DNA of 18,407 bases. It comes from Oscillospiraceae bacterium (GTDB lineage: Bacteria; Bacillota; Clostridia; Oscillospirales; UBA644). The translations under genes and the position numbers were made by a program. The stretch spans positions 1 through 18,407 of the forward strand of contig SVMP01000021.1 in the NCBI GenBank assembly GCA_015067385.1. Direction: 5' to 3'. How positions within the stretch are numbered: position 1 is the stretch's first letter; every line of letters starts with the position of its first letter. Below, one piece after another: positions 6,432 to 13,259 of the stretch. The notes under the pieces were generated by a model. That model saw nothing but the letters and a program-made list of their open reading frames with translations. It was not told the origin of the DNA and did no database searches.

Positions 6432-6471
6432 AAAAAAGACGACCTGTATTTTTACAGGCCGTCGATTTTTT
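6432..6471 (-). terminator. Terminator/attenuator-like hairpin before the FliB-like gene
   Basis: The stem joins 6438-6448 and 6453-6463 (11 bp with one G-U on the minus-strand RNA) with a 4-nt loop. On the minus strand it is followed by six U (6432-6437), then at once by the FliB ribosome binding site. It can terminate the DivIVA-like/small peptide transcript. The sequence TACAGG occurs both in its 3' arm (6443-6448) and overlapping the Shine-Dalgarno (6427-6432), so the 5' arm could pair with either. Confidence 0.8.
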
Positions 6472-6490
6472 AATAATTGATGGTTTCCGT

Positions 6491-6592
6491 TTACATATAA
6501 AAGAATATGGAGTAAAACAGAGAAAATATCATTGATGCTGCAAGTATTATCGAAATAACAGCTGCAATTATTCTTGTGACTTTCTTATTCAT
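6491..6592 (-). CDS. Small single-span membrane peptide (33 aa)
   Basis: An ATG at 6592-6590 opens a 33-codon frame to a TAA at 6493-6491. The product begins MNKKVTRIIAAVISIIL and continues as an almost unbroken hydrophobic stretch ending in FFYM: a positively charged N-terminus followed by one membrane helix. GAGG lies 10 nt upstream of the ATG, and the gene starts 21 bp after the stop of the DivIVA-like gene and ends shortly before a terminator, so it is placed like a real last gene of that operon. I do not recognise a family. It could be a small membrane anchor or partner of the coiled-coil protein, or a chance frame. Confidence 0.6.
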   Translation of the reverse strand: MNKKVTRIIAAVISIILAASMIFSLFYSIFFYM

Positions 6593-6613
6593 TCTTTATT
6601 TGCCTCGTAATTC

Positions 6614-7531
6614 TCAGTCAGCATTTATCTTTAAAAGCTGAAGAATATCATCGGGTATCTTGCTTTTTTGTGATTGCTGTGTGCGTTCAAGCTCTGAAGA
6701 AGCAAGATCAACAGATGTTTCAATGTTCTGAACGGCAAGCTTAAGGTCTGAAAGACGTTGTTTGAGTTCTTCTACGGTTCTGTCTCTGTCTGCCGTTGCG
6801 GATTCTATCATGTTTTTAGCTTTTTCGGATGCTTCTTTTACAGTCTCCTCGGCTTTTTTGTTTGCTTCAGCAAGAATAACGGATACATTGTTCTTAACTT
6901 CAGTGTATACGTTATAATCGTTTTTATGCATATTCCAATTGCTTTCGAGGAACTTTATGCGCTCATCTTTCTGTGCGATCGTAGCTTCGAGTTCTCTGAA
7001 TTTGGATCCCGCAAGAAGATCGGATTCAGCTTCCTGCTTGAGCTTTTCGGAACGTTCGATGTATGTTTTAAGATCGTCTTCAACGCGTTTGTTTTTGTCG
7101 TCGAGCGCTGAGAGCTTTTCGGACTGTGCCGCTATCTGTTCCGATTGTTTGTTTGCATCGTTTTTAAGGTTGTTGTAGAGTTCTGTTATTTCAGCAAGTT
7201 CTGTCCGGAGCGAGTCGATTGCCGTTACTTTTTCCTGCAAGGCAGTCGTCTGCTCCAGTAATGCGTTTTTTAGTTGCATCACCTGTTCAGTGAGCTCGAG
7301 GTTCTCTTTGTTTTTTTCGTCTATAACCTCGTTAAGAGACTGGATTATATTGTTAAGTTTTTCGATCTCAGCCTGAGCTTCCGATTGCTCTGTCTGCCTG
7401 ATTGCTTCAGCATCTGCCGCCGCAGTCTCAAGCTCTCTGATACGTTCATCCTGTTTTTTTATGTATTCGCGTACGTCGTCTCTGTTGTAACCGTTAAAAG
7501 CTGTCTCACGGAATAACTTCTGCGTTGACAT
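6614..7531 (-). CDS. DivIVA-like coiled-coil protein
   Basis: The 305-residue protein starts with a DivIVA-like segment (LFRETAFNGYNRDDVREYI, about 6-24), the part that in DivIVA/GpsB binds curved membrane. A very long, Glu/Lys/Gln-rich coiled coil follows (about 25-200), then a second coiled coil (about 215-290) and a short tail ending in a DDILQLLKI helix. There is no membrane span or enzymatic motif. Members of this group act as polar or septal scaffolds in cell division or wall growth. It is transcribed from a consensus promoter divergent from hom and probably includes the 33-residue membrane peptide in its transcript. Conserved only in the N-terminal segment, it should be called DivIVA-like rather than DivIVA. 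Confidence 0.8.
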   Translation of the reverse strand: MSTQKLFRETAFNGYNRDDVREYIKKQDERIRELETAAADAEAIRQTEQSEAQAEIEKLNNIIQSLNEVIDEKNKENLELTEQVMQLKNALLEQTTALQEKVTAIDSLRTELAEITELYNNLKNDANKQSEQIAAQSEKLSALDDKNKRVEDDLKTYIERSEKLKQEAESDLLAGSKFRELEATIAQKDERIKFLESNWNMHKNDYNVYTEVKNNVSVILAEANKKAEETVKEASEKAKNMIESATADRDRTVEELKQRLSDLKLAVQNIETSVDLASSELERTQQSQKSKIPDDILQLLKINAD

Positions 7532-7582
7532 TAAAACACTCCGTTCATTTATATTTATAGAATAAATATCTAATTATACCTT

Positions 7583-7611
7583 ATTATATCATCTCTGTAA
7601 TATTTTGTCAA
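7583..7611 (-). promoter_or_regulatory. Promoter of the DivIVA-like gene
   Basis: Read on the minus strand, a perfect -35 TTGACA (7611-7606) and perfect -10 TATAAT (7588-7583) are 17 bp apart. The leader to the ATG at 7531 is about 45 nt. Confidence 0.88.
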
Positions 7612-7656
7612 GTGGCGACAATATATTTTATTTTTAATATATTGCTACTTGACAAA
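7604..7656. promoter_or_regulatory. Palindrome joining two divergent -35 boxes
   Basis: TTTGTCAAGT (7604-7613) and ACTTGACAAA (7647-7656) are perfect reverse complements, as are the inner arms AATATATT at 7620-7627 and 7636-7643. The connecting bases differ (6 versus 3). Each outer arm contains the -35 box of one of two divergent promoters. It may be a regulator site or simply mirrored promoter sequence. Confidence 0.7.
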
Positions 7657-7677
7657 TACAGAATTATTTTGTATAAT
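7649..7677 (+). promoter_or_regulatory. Promoter of the hom-lysC operon
   Basis: Perfect -35 TTGACA (7649-7654) and perfect -10 TATAAT (7672-7677) are 17 bp apart. The leader of about 55 nt is too short for a T-box or lysine riboswitch, and none is visible. Confidence 0.9.
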
Positions 7678-7739
7678 AAAATGATAAATAACCGAATGAT
7701 CAAAAAAATACGCTCGGTATTGTGTTAGGATGAAAAATT

Positions 7740-8801
7740 ATGATAAATGTTGCAGTTGTCGGCTTTGGTGTCGTCGGTTCCGGCGTTGTCGAGCTTCTTG
7801 ATAAAAATAACAGACTTTTTTCCAAAAAAATAGGTCAGGAAATAGCTTGCAAGTATATATTAGATATCAGAGAGTTTCCCGACAGTCCGTATGCCGATAA
7901 ATTTGTAAAAGACTTTTCCGTTATTGAAAACGACCCCGAGATCAATGTTGTTGTTGAAACTGTCGGCGGTGCTACTTTTGCTTATGATTATACAAAACGT
8001 GCGCTTCTTGCCGGTAAGCATGTTGTAACATCTAACAAAGAACTTGTTGCTACTCATGCCCCCGAACTTCTTGCTATTGCTAAAGAAAAGAATGTTTGCT
8101 ACCTCTTCGAAGCGTCCGTTGGCGGCGGTATTCCGATAATCAATCCTATGTATCATTGCCTTGCTGCCAATGAGCTCAACAAGATCGTTGGTATCATGAA
8201 CGGTACAACAAACTATATCCTTACCAAAATGGTAAAAGAGGGTATAACTTTCGATACCGCTCTCAAACAGGCACAGGCGCTCGGTTATGCCGAGCAGGAT
8301 CCGTCTGCGGATATTGACGGTAAAGATACTTGCCGTAAAATATGTATTCTTGCTTCTCTCGCTTTCGGCAGACATATCCATCCGGAAAATGTTATGACCA
8401 AAGGTATCAGAGGAATCTCCCTTGAAGATATTTATGAAGCAGATAAACAGGGCTATGCGGTTAAACTTTTAGGATGTGCGGAAAAAACAGAAGACGGTAA
8501 TATCGAAATATATGTTTCTCCCTGTGCTATACCCAAGGATCATCCTCTTGCTAATATTGAAGACGTTTTCAACGGTATTATGGTAACGGGTGATGCTATC
8601 GGTGACTGCACTTTCTACGGTAGGGGCGCAGGCAAAATGCCTACGGCTTCTGCAGTCGGGGCTGATATTATCGATTGTATAAAAGGTACGGAAAAGAGCA
8701 GTCTTTTCTGGGTAGATGCGGATAACTCAACGTTTGTTCGCAGTTTTGATAAATTAAATCTTGAATATTTTAAGAACGACATCGTTCTTATTAAGGAGTA
8801 A
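7740..8801 (+). CDS. hom: Homoserine dehydrogenase (short form, no ACT domain)
   Basis: The 353-residue enzyme reduces aspartate semialdehyde to homoserine, the branch step to threonine and methionine. It has the N-terminal Rossmann motif GFGVVGSGV (8-16), the VTSNKELVA segment (96-104), the NGTTNYIL motif (154-161), E185 in GYAEQDP, catalytic D196 and K200 in the GKDTCRK stretch, and GRGAGKMPTASAV (294-306). Many homoserine dehydrogenases have about 430 residues with a C-terminal ACT domain for threonine feedback; this one ends right after the catalytic domain, so allosteric control by that domain is absent. AGGA (7727-7730) lies 9 nt before the ATG. It leads an operon with aspartokinase, 5 bp away. 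Confidence 0.96.
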   Translation: MINVAVVGFGVVGSGVVELLDKNNRLFSKKIGQEIACKYILDIREFPDSPYADKFVKDFSVIENDPEINVVVETVGGATFAYDYTKRALLAGKHVVTSNKELVATHAPELLAIAKEKNVCYLFEASVGGGIPIINPMYHCLAANELNKIVGIMNGTTNYILTKMVKEGITFDTALKQAQALGYAEQDPSADIDGKDTCRKICILASLAFGRHIHPENVMTKGIRGISLEDIYEADKQGYAVKLLGCAEKTEDGNIEIYVSPCAIPKDHPLANIEDVFNGIMVTGDAIGDCTFYGRGAGKMPTASAVGADIIDCIKGTEKSSLFWVDADNSTFVRSFDKLNLEYFKNDIVLIKE

Positions 8802-8806
8802 TACAC

Positions 8807-10000
8807 TTGAGCCTAATAGTTCAGAAATTCGGTGGCAGTTCGGTTGCCGACGCCGAACGTATCCGCAGAGTTGCGGGTATTATTACCGATACTTATAAAG
8901 ACGGCAATGATGTTATTGTTGTTGTTTCCGCACAGGGCGATACAACCGACGATCTCATCGAAAAAGCGCATGAAATAAATGCAAAACCCTCAAAACGAGA
9001 AATGGATATGCTTCTTACGACCGGCGAGCAGGCTTCAGCGGCTCTTCTTTCCATGGCAATAGAAGCTCTCGGTTATCCCGTGACATCTCTTAACGCTTGG
9101 CAGGTCGGTATAACATCCGACAGTAAGTATTCCAATGCCCGTATTAAAACAGTTTCCGACGAACGTCTTCGTCGCGAACTTGACCAGCACAAGATCATTA
9201 TCTGTGCCGGTTTTCAGGGCATAAATAAATATGATGATATAACAACTCTCGGCAGAGGCGGAAGCGACACTACCGCCGTAGCGATCGCTGCTACTCTGAG
9301 AGCCGATCTCTGTCAGATCTATACGGATGTTGACGGTGTTTATACTGCCGACCCCCGTAAAGCACCTAATGCGAAAAAACTCAATGAAATTACATATGAC
9401 GAAATGCTTGAGCTTGCATCTCTCGGCGCGCAGGTACTCTGCAACCGCTCGGTTGAGCTTGCAAAAAAATACAGAGTTAATCTTGAAGTCTGCTCAAGTT
9501 TCAACCGTGTTCCCGGAACCATCGTTAAGGAGGATGTAAAAGTGGAAAAAATGCTCATAACAGGCGTTGCAAAAGATAACAACGTCACTCGTATATCTGT
9601 CATCGGTCTTGATGACATCCCCGGTGTTGCCTTTAAGCTCTTCTCTCTTCTCGGTCAGAACAATATTAACGTAGATATTATTCTTCAGTCTATCGGCCGT
9701 CACGGCACAAAGGATATTTCCTTCACCGTCGCTTCCGACAATACCCAGACTGCTCTCGATATCCTCCATGAATCTTATCCCGACAATACCATCACTCACG
9801 ACGATAACGTTTCCAAAGTTTCTGTCGTAGGTTCCGGTATGCAGTCTAACGCAGGCGTTGCAGCTAAAATGTTCGAAGCGCTCTATTCCGTAGGCGTTAA
9901 TATTCAGATGATTAGCACTTCCGAGATCAAGATCAGTGTTCTTATCGACCGTAACGACAGCGATAAGGCTCTCGTTGCTATCCACGACGCATTTATCTGA
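8807..10000 (+). CDS. lysC: Aspartate kinase (alpha subunit)
   Basis: The 397-residue enzyme phosphorylates aspartate, the first step to lysine, threonine, methionine and diaminopimelate. It has the kinase motif KFGGSSV (7-13), TTGEQ (71-75), GRGGSDTTA (149-157) and YTDVDGVYTADPR (172-184). Two ACT-type regulatory repeats follow (about 262-325 and 340-397). The length matches the Bacillus aspartokinase II type. The start is TTG at 8807, supported by AAGGAG (8793-8798) 8 nt upstream. An internal Shine-Dalgarno and GTG at codon 246 predict a separate beta subunit from the same frame. It follows hom closely, so both enzymes share one promoter. No lysine riboswitch is seen, so control is probably by feedback through the ACT domains. 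Confidence 0.96.
   Translation: MSLIVQKFGGSSVADAERIRRVAGIITDTYKDGNDVIVVVSAQGDTTDDLIEKAHEINAKPSKREMDMLLTTGEQASAALLSMAIEALGYPVTSLNAWQVGITSDSKYSNARIKTVSDERLRRELDQHKIIICAGFQGINKYDDITTLGRGGSDTTAVAIAATLRADLCQIYTDVDGVYTADPRKAPNAKKLNEITYDEMLELASLGAQVLCNRSVELAKKYRVNLEVCSSFNRVPGTIVKEDVKVEKMLITGVAKDNNVTRISVIGLDDIPGVAFKLFSLLGQNNINVDIILQSIGRHGTKDISFTVASDNTQTALDILHESYPDNTITHDDNVSKVSVVGSGMQSNAGVAAKMFEALYSVGVNIQMISTSEIKISVLIDRNDSDKALVAIHDAFI
9542..10000 (+). CDS. lysC: Aspartokinase beta subunit from an internal start
   Basis: A perfect AAGGAGG (9527-9533) lies 8 nt before an in-frame GTG (9542) at codon 246 of lysC; the next in-frame ATG is codon 249. Initiation here would give a 152-residue protein consisting only of the two ACT domains. 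In Bacillus subtilis aspartokinase II the beta subunit is made in just this way from about the same codon, giving an alpha2beta2 enzyme. The start is inferred from sequence and analogy. Confidence 0.65.
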   Translation: MEKMLITGVAKDNNVTRISVIGLDDIPGVAFKLFSLLGQNNINVDIILQSIGRHGTKDISFTVASDNTQTALDILHESYPDNTITHDDNVSKVSVVGSGMQSNAGVAAKMFEALYSVGVNIQMISTSEIKISVLIDRNDSDKALVAIHDAFI

Positions 10001-10004
10001 TTTT

Positions 10005-10793
10005 ATGAATAAAATAAAAGAACTGTTATCTGAGTCTTTCGGTGACTCCGTAACGTATCTCGATTTTCTCGAAAAAATAGGCTATCTGCGTTCGGAAGAA
10101 GCTTTTGCTATCTTTAACAAAGATCGTCCCGTATCAGTTCTTTTTGTGAAAAAATATCCGCTCAACCTTGCTTACGGCACGGGTTGGGCGGACTATATTT
10201 TTTATGCGGCAACTTCTCCCGAGCATCGCGGAAAAGGGCTCATGGGCGAGCTTATTTCTGAAACTGTTTCAAAGCTCAAAACAAGGGGAGGGGACTGTGC
10301 AATCCTTATCCCTGCCGAAAAGTCGCTGTTTGATTATTATTCGCGTTTCGGGTTCACGACCGCTTTTTATGTCGAACAAAAAGAATTTCTGCCCATAAAT
10401 AACGGAAAAAAGATCTATATTCCATCAGAGACCGAAGCGAAAAAATTCTATCCCAAATATTTCGATACTTTTGGCACACGTGTAAACACCGTCTATAAAT
10501 CAGAAGAGCTGTTTTATCAGTCGGTAGCCGAAAATCTGTTTGATAATACGTTTTCTGGCGTTTTAACAGACGGAAATTCATTTGCCTTCGCATCTTTCGG
10601 AGAAAAAATAATTCTTCGCGAACCTGTTTCTGATGATATTCAGTCTTTTGCGAAAGCCGTTGCCTTTAATTACGGAAAACCTGTCACCGTATCATTGCCG
10701 ACTGAAAATAGAGAGAAACCTCTCGGTATGATTTTTCCGTATAACGGCAAAACAGATTTCCCACCTCTGTATATGGACAATATGCTTAATTGA
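10005..10793 (+). CDS. GNAT-family N-acetyltransferase
   Basis: From the ATG at 10005 the product has 262 residues. The acetyl-CoA binding motif is SPEHRGKGLMGEL (71-83), and a second conserved stretch, LIPAEKSLFDYYSRFGF (101-117), is typical of two-domain, Eis-like GNAT proteins. The C-terminal half is unassigned. A frame upstream extends to 9936 inside lysC, but its extra residues are the lysC coding sequence in another frame, so I chose 10005, 4 bp after the lysC stop. No good Shine-Dalgarno is visible, which suggests reinitiation by ribosomes finishing lysC. Substrate is unknown; its place after the aspartate genes may be incidental. Confidence 0.85.
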   Translation: MNKIKELLSESFGDSVTYLDFLEKIGYLRSEEAFAIFNKDRPVSVLFVKKYPLNLAYGTGWADYIFYAATSPEHRGKGLMGELISETVSKLKTRGGDCAILIPAEKSLFDYYSRFGFTTAFYVEQKEFLPINNGKKIYIPSETEAKKFYPKYFDTFGTRVNTVYKSEELFYQSVAENLFDNTFSGVLTDGNSFAFASFGEKIILREPVSDDIQSFAKAVAFNYGKPVTVSLPTENREKPLGMIFPYNGKTDFPPLYMDNMLN

Positions 10794-10806
10794 AGATCAA
10801 AAAACC

Positions 10807-10845
10807 GCCGAGAGTAACCAATTACGGTCGCCCTCGGCATTTTTT
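10807..10845. terminator. Bidirectional terminator between GNAT and solute-binding genes
   Basis: GCCGAG (10807-10812) pairs with CTCGGC (10833-10838), with an inner GTAA/TTAC stem in between. A T-run follows on the plus strand (10840-10845), and a mirrored A-run at 10799-10804 gives a U-run on the minus strand. It serves both convergent operons. Confidence 0.85.
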
Positions 10846-10857
10846 ATCAAATAAATT

Positions 10858-12300
10858 TTATTCGGGCCAGAGTTCTTTCATCGTTTCACGGGGTGAAACA
10901 GCCTCTTGGTCAATGATGTTCTGATTTTTAGTCTTGTAAGATTCAATGATCTCAATTATGCTGGTGTTTTTTCTTGCGGTTACCGATTCATTGAAAAGTC
11001 TCATACCTACTATAAAGTAATTGTATTCTGTATTTTCAAACATCTCAAAGAAAACATTTGCATCTCTGTCATCAAAGAAATAGTTGTGGGTCATGTAGTC
11101 TTTGATATCATCTTTTGTTTCAAAACCTTCAAGCGGTTCGTAAAGCTTATCTATAATGAATGCCGATGCCTCTATATTTTTTCCGAGAACAGAGAAACAT
11201 ATCATCGAACGCATACTTTCATGTACTGAGAAAATACGTCCGGGTTCAACATCGGGGCCTGTGGGTGCATGAAGAATTGCATAGTTCTCAACATTTTTCG
11301 AGATCTTACCGTTGTATCCGAAAAGCTGCTCGGTGTCAACGATCGTGAGAGTTGCTTTGCCGTCAACGAATGTGTTTACAACAGGATCGGGTTCTGTGTT
11401 GACCTGGTCAAATGTATAAGCAAATTCGCCGTTATATACTTTTCGGAACTCTTCAATTGCTTTTAAAGCCTGATTATCGGTATATCCCCAATAATATCCG
11501 CCGTCTTCATTTCCTTTGATCATGGCATCGCCGTTCGAACGGAGGAGCATTTCTCCGAGATACGGAGGATGTGCGGACATTCCGTAGGTCTTTGTTTCGG
11601 TGCCTTCAATAACCGTTCCGGCAACAAGGGTCTCTTCAAATTTTTCCCATGTCCATTCTTTGTTTTCAACAGTTTCGCGAAGATCGGGAATGCCGAGCGT
11701 TGATGCAAGATTCATGTTCGCAACAAAGGCATATCCGAAAGATGAATAGTTCAGTTCAGGCCATGCCGCAGGAAGAATTCCGAAAAGTTCACCGTCATAA
11801 CACATACTTTCAAGCATGTAACGTGTTCCCCATTTCTCGGAATCGGTATAGTCTATATATTCACTCAATGAGTTGATGCTCTGGAATAAACCGGGTTTTA
11901 TTGAAGAACTTAATATATCGGATCTTCCAAGAATTACATCGCAATAAAAAACACCGGAAAGTGAATGTGAATTGAACTTATCAATGCTTGCTCCGTCTGT
12001 ATTGTAGAAAGGTTCAATGTGACAATTATATTTTTCTTCTATATCCGCTTCCCTCTTAATTGCTTCGTCTGCAAATAATGTTCCAGCATTAAATCCGAAA
12101 ATACTTTCGTTGGACTGATCGCCGAAAAGTGTTGCTGTCGTTATTGCTTGCGTCATCGTAAAACCGTTAAGGTCTGTCGCAACCGATTCGTTTTTTTCGT
12201 TAAGGTCAAGGTCAAAGATCTCATCCGATTGCTGTGCGCATGCTGTTGAGGCAATTAAAACAGATGTTATCAATGCCAATAATTTAGTCGTTTTTTTCAT
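10858..12300 (-). CDS. Extracellular solute-binding lipoprotein
   Basis: From the ATG at 12300 the product has 480 residues. It begins with a lipoprotein signal peptide: MKKTTK, a hydrophobic core, and the lipobox-like IASTAC with C21 as the lipidated cysteine. The rest resembles family 1 (carbohydrate-type) ABC solute-binding proteins, with an early hinge region and an aromatic, Trp-rich middle (GILPAAWPELNY, WTWEKFEETL). It would sit on the outer face of the membrane and deliver a sugar or oligosaccharide. No permease or ATPase gene is adjacent, so it is an orphan here. CGGAG (12306-12310) precedes the chosen ATG by 5 nt. An upstream GTG at 12321 lies inside a perfect hairpin and is unlikely. 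Ligand unknown. Confidence 0.85.
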   Translation of the reverse strand: MKKTTKLLALITSVLIASTACAQQSDEIFDLDLNEKNESVATDLNGFTMTQAITTATLFGDQSNESIFGFNAGTLFADEAIKREADIEEKYNCHIEPFYNTDGASIDKFNSHSLSGVFYCDVILGRSDILSSSIKPGLFQSINSLSEYIDYTDSEKWGTRYMLESMCYDGELFGILPAAWPELNYSSFGYAFVANMNLASTLGIPDLRETVENKEWTWEKFEETLVAGTVIEGTETKTYGMSAHPPYLGEMLLRSNGDAMIKGNEDGGYYWGYTDNQALKAIEEFRKVYNGEFAYTFDQVNTEPDPVVNTFVDGKATLTIVDTEQLFGYNGKISKNVENYAILHAPTGPDVEPGRIFSVHESMRSMICFSVLGKNIEASAFIIDKLYEPLEGFETKDDIKDYMTHNYFFDDRDANVFFEMFENTEYNYFIVGMRLFNESVTARKNTSIIEIIESYKTKNQNIIDQEAVSPRETMKELWPE

Positions 12301-12312
12301 TTTTTCTCCGTT

Positions 12313-12347
12313 AAATTGCACCGTCTATTATGACGGTGCAATTTTTT
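12313..12347 (+). terminator. Hairpin: plus-strand terminator and minus-strand leader
   Basis: A perfect 13-bp stem joins AAATTGCACCGTC (12313-12325) and 12332-12344 with a 6-nt loop. On the plus strand six T follow, a textbook terminator although no plus-strand gene lies upstream. On the minus strand it ends 2 nt before the ribosome binding site of the solute-binding gene and lacks a U-run, so it could instead stabilise or mark the 5' end of that message. Confidence 0.7.
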
Positions 12348-12356
12348 ATATGTATT

Positions 12357-13241
12357 TTAGTTTATTTCAACAGAATACTGTGCGTTGTAAGTCTTATCGG
12401 GGTCAAGAGTAATGATTGCAGGCTTTTCCGTAAGTTCTTCATCGCTTGTAACTTCCGAGGGAAGACCGTTCCAGGGCTCGATACAGATATACGGAGCTTC
12501 GGAAAGGGGCTTGTGCCAAATTCCGAGATAGTCGAAATCCGCAAAATCAACAACTACAGAGCTGTTTGATTTCTTGGAGCCTACGGTAAGTTTTCTGCAT
12601 TTCATGTCGGAAAGGATGATCGCATCATTATCAAAAAGATTGTGACGGAGGGGGATCTCTTTATTGTTTTTGAGTTCGAACGGACGTTTGTCTCCGGTAA
12701 TGAAGCAGTTTTCGCAGATAACTTCGTTAGGCGTGCAGTCATCTTCAAAAACAATAGAATAATCCTCGAATTTTTCACCGTCATTTATAGGTACGTTAAA
12801 ACCGGGATGCGCACCGACAGAGAAATACATTACCTTGTTATCGGTGTTTTTTATATCATACTTAACTGTAAATTTATTACCGTCAAGAGTGTATATTACA
12901 TTGAAATCAAATTCATACGGATATGCCTTAAGAGTTGCTTCTGAAGACGACATGCCGAATGTTATGCTGTTTTCTGTCTGATTTCTCATTTCAAGATCGG
13001 TTATCTTGACAAAACCGTGGGGGCTTCTGATCTCATATACGGTGTCGCCGATCTTATATTTGCCTTCTTTAACTCTGCCGACGATCGGGAAGAGGTTGGG
13101 GGAACGACCCGTCCAAAAGTCGGGATTGCCTTGCCAGAGATATTCTTTGTTCTGATTGTTCTTGTTTATAATAGAACGAAGTTCACCGCCGAGGGAATCA
13201 AAAGTAAGCTTGAGTGAGCTGTTTTCAAGAATGTATTCCAT
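12357..13241 (-). CDS. Aldose 1-epimerase family protein (LacX-like)
   Basis: The 294-residue protein is a beta-rich aldose 1-epimerase (mutarotase) homologue of the LacX type. It interconverts alpha and beta anomers of hexoses or hexose phosphates. The two catalytic histidines are H75 (in SPHGF) and H145 (in GAHPGF), and the base is E255 in CIEPWNGLPS. LWQGNP and NLFPIVGR near the N-terminus are also LacX-like. There is no signal peptide. A strong AAGGAGA precedes the ATG. It starts 18 bp after galU ends, so a shared message and a role in glucose or galactose handling are likely. Confidence 0.93.
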   Translation of the reverse strand: MEYILENSSLKLTFDSLGGELRSIINKNNQNKEYLWQGNPDFWTGRSPNLFPIVGRVKEGKYKIGDTVYEIRSPHGFVKITDLEMRNQTENSITFGMSSSEATLKAYPYEFDFNVIYTLDGNKFTVKYDIKNTDNKVMYFSVGAHPGFNVPINDGEKFEDYSIVFEDDCTPNEVICENCFITGDKRPFELKNNKEIPLRHNLFDNDAIILSDMKCRKLTVGSKKSNSSVVVDFADFDYLGIWHKPLSEAPYICIEPWNGLPSEVTSDEELTEKPAIITLDPDKTYNAQYSVEIN

Positions 13242-13259
13242 AAATATTTCTCCTTAATA

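Noticed and set aside
7677..7740. T-box, threonine or lysine riboswitch ahead of hom
   Set aside because: The leader is only about 55 nt and shows no stem-loop or specifier/antiterminator features.
7860..8381. 173-codon minus-strand frame inside hom
   Set aside because: Antisense shadow of the homoserine dehydrogenase frame; no domain recognised.
9494..9985. 163-codon minus-strand frame inside lysC
   Set aside because: It is the antisense shadow of a strongly conserved enzyme, with no ribosome binding site or recognisable product.
9936..10004. Longer start for the GNAT gene inside lysC
   Set aside because: The extra 23 residues overlap lysC coding sequence in another frame, and the homologous N-terminus fits the ATG at 10005.
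12301..12321. GTG start at 12321 for the solute-binding protein
   Set aside because: The GTG lies inside a perfect 13-bp stem, and the ATG at 12300 has a good ribosome binding site and gives a clean lipoprotein signal.
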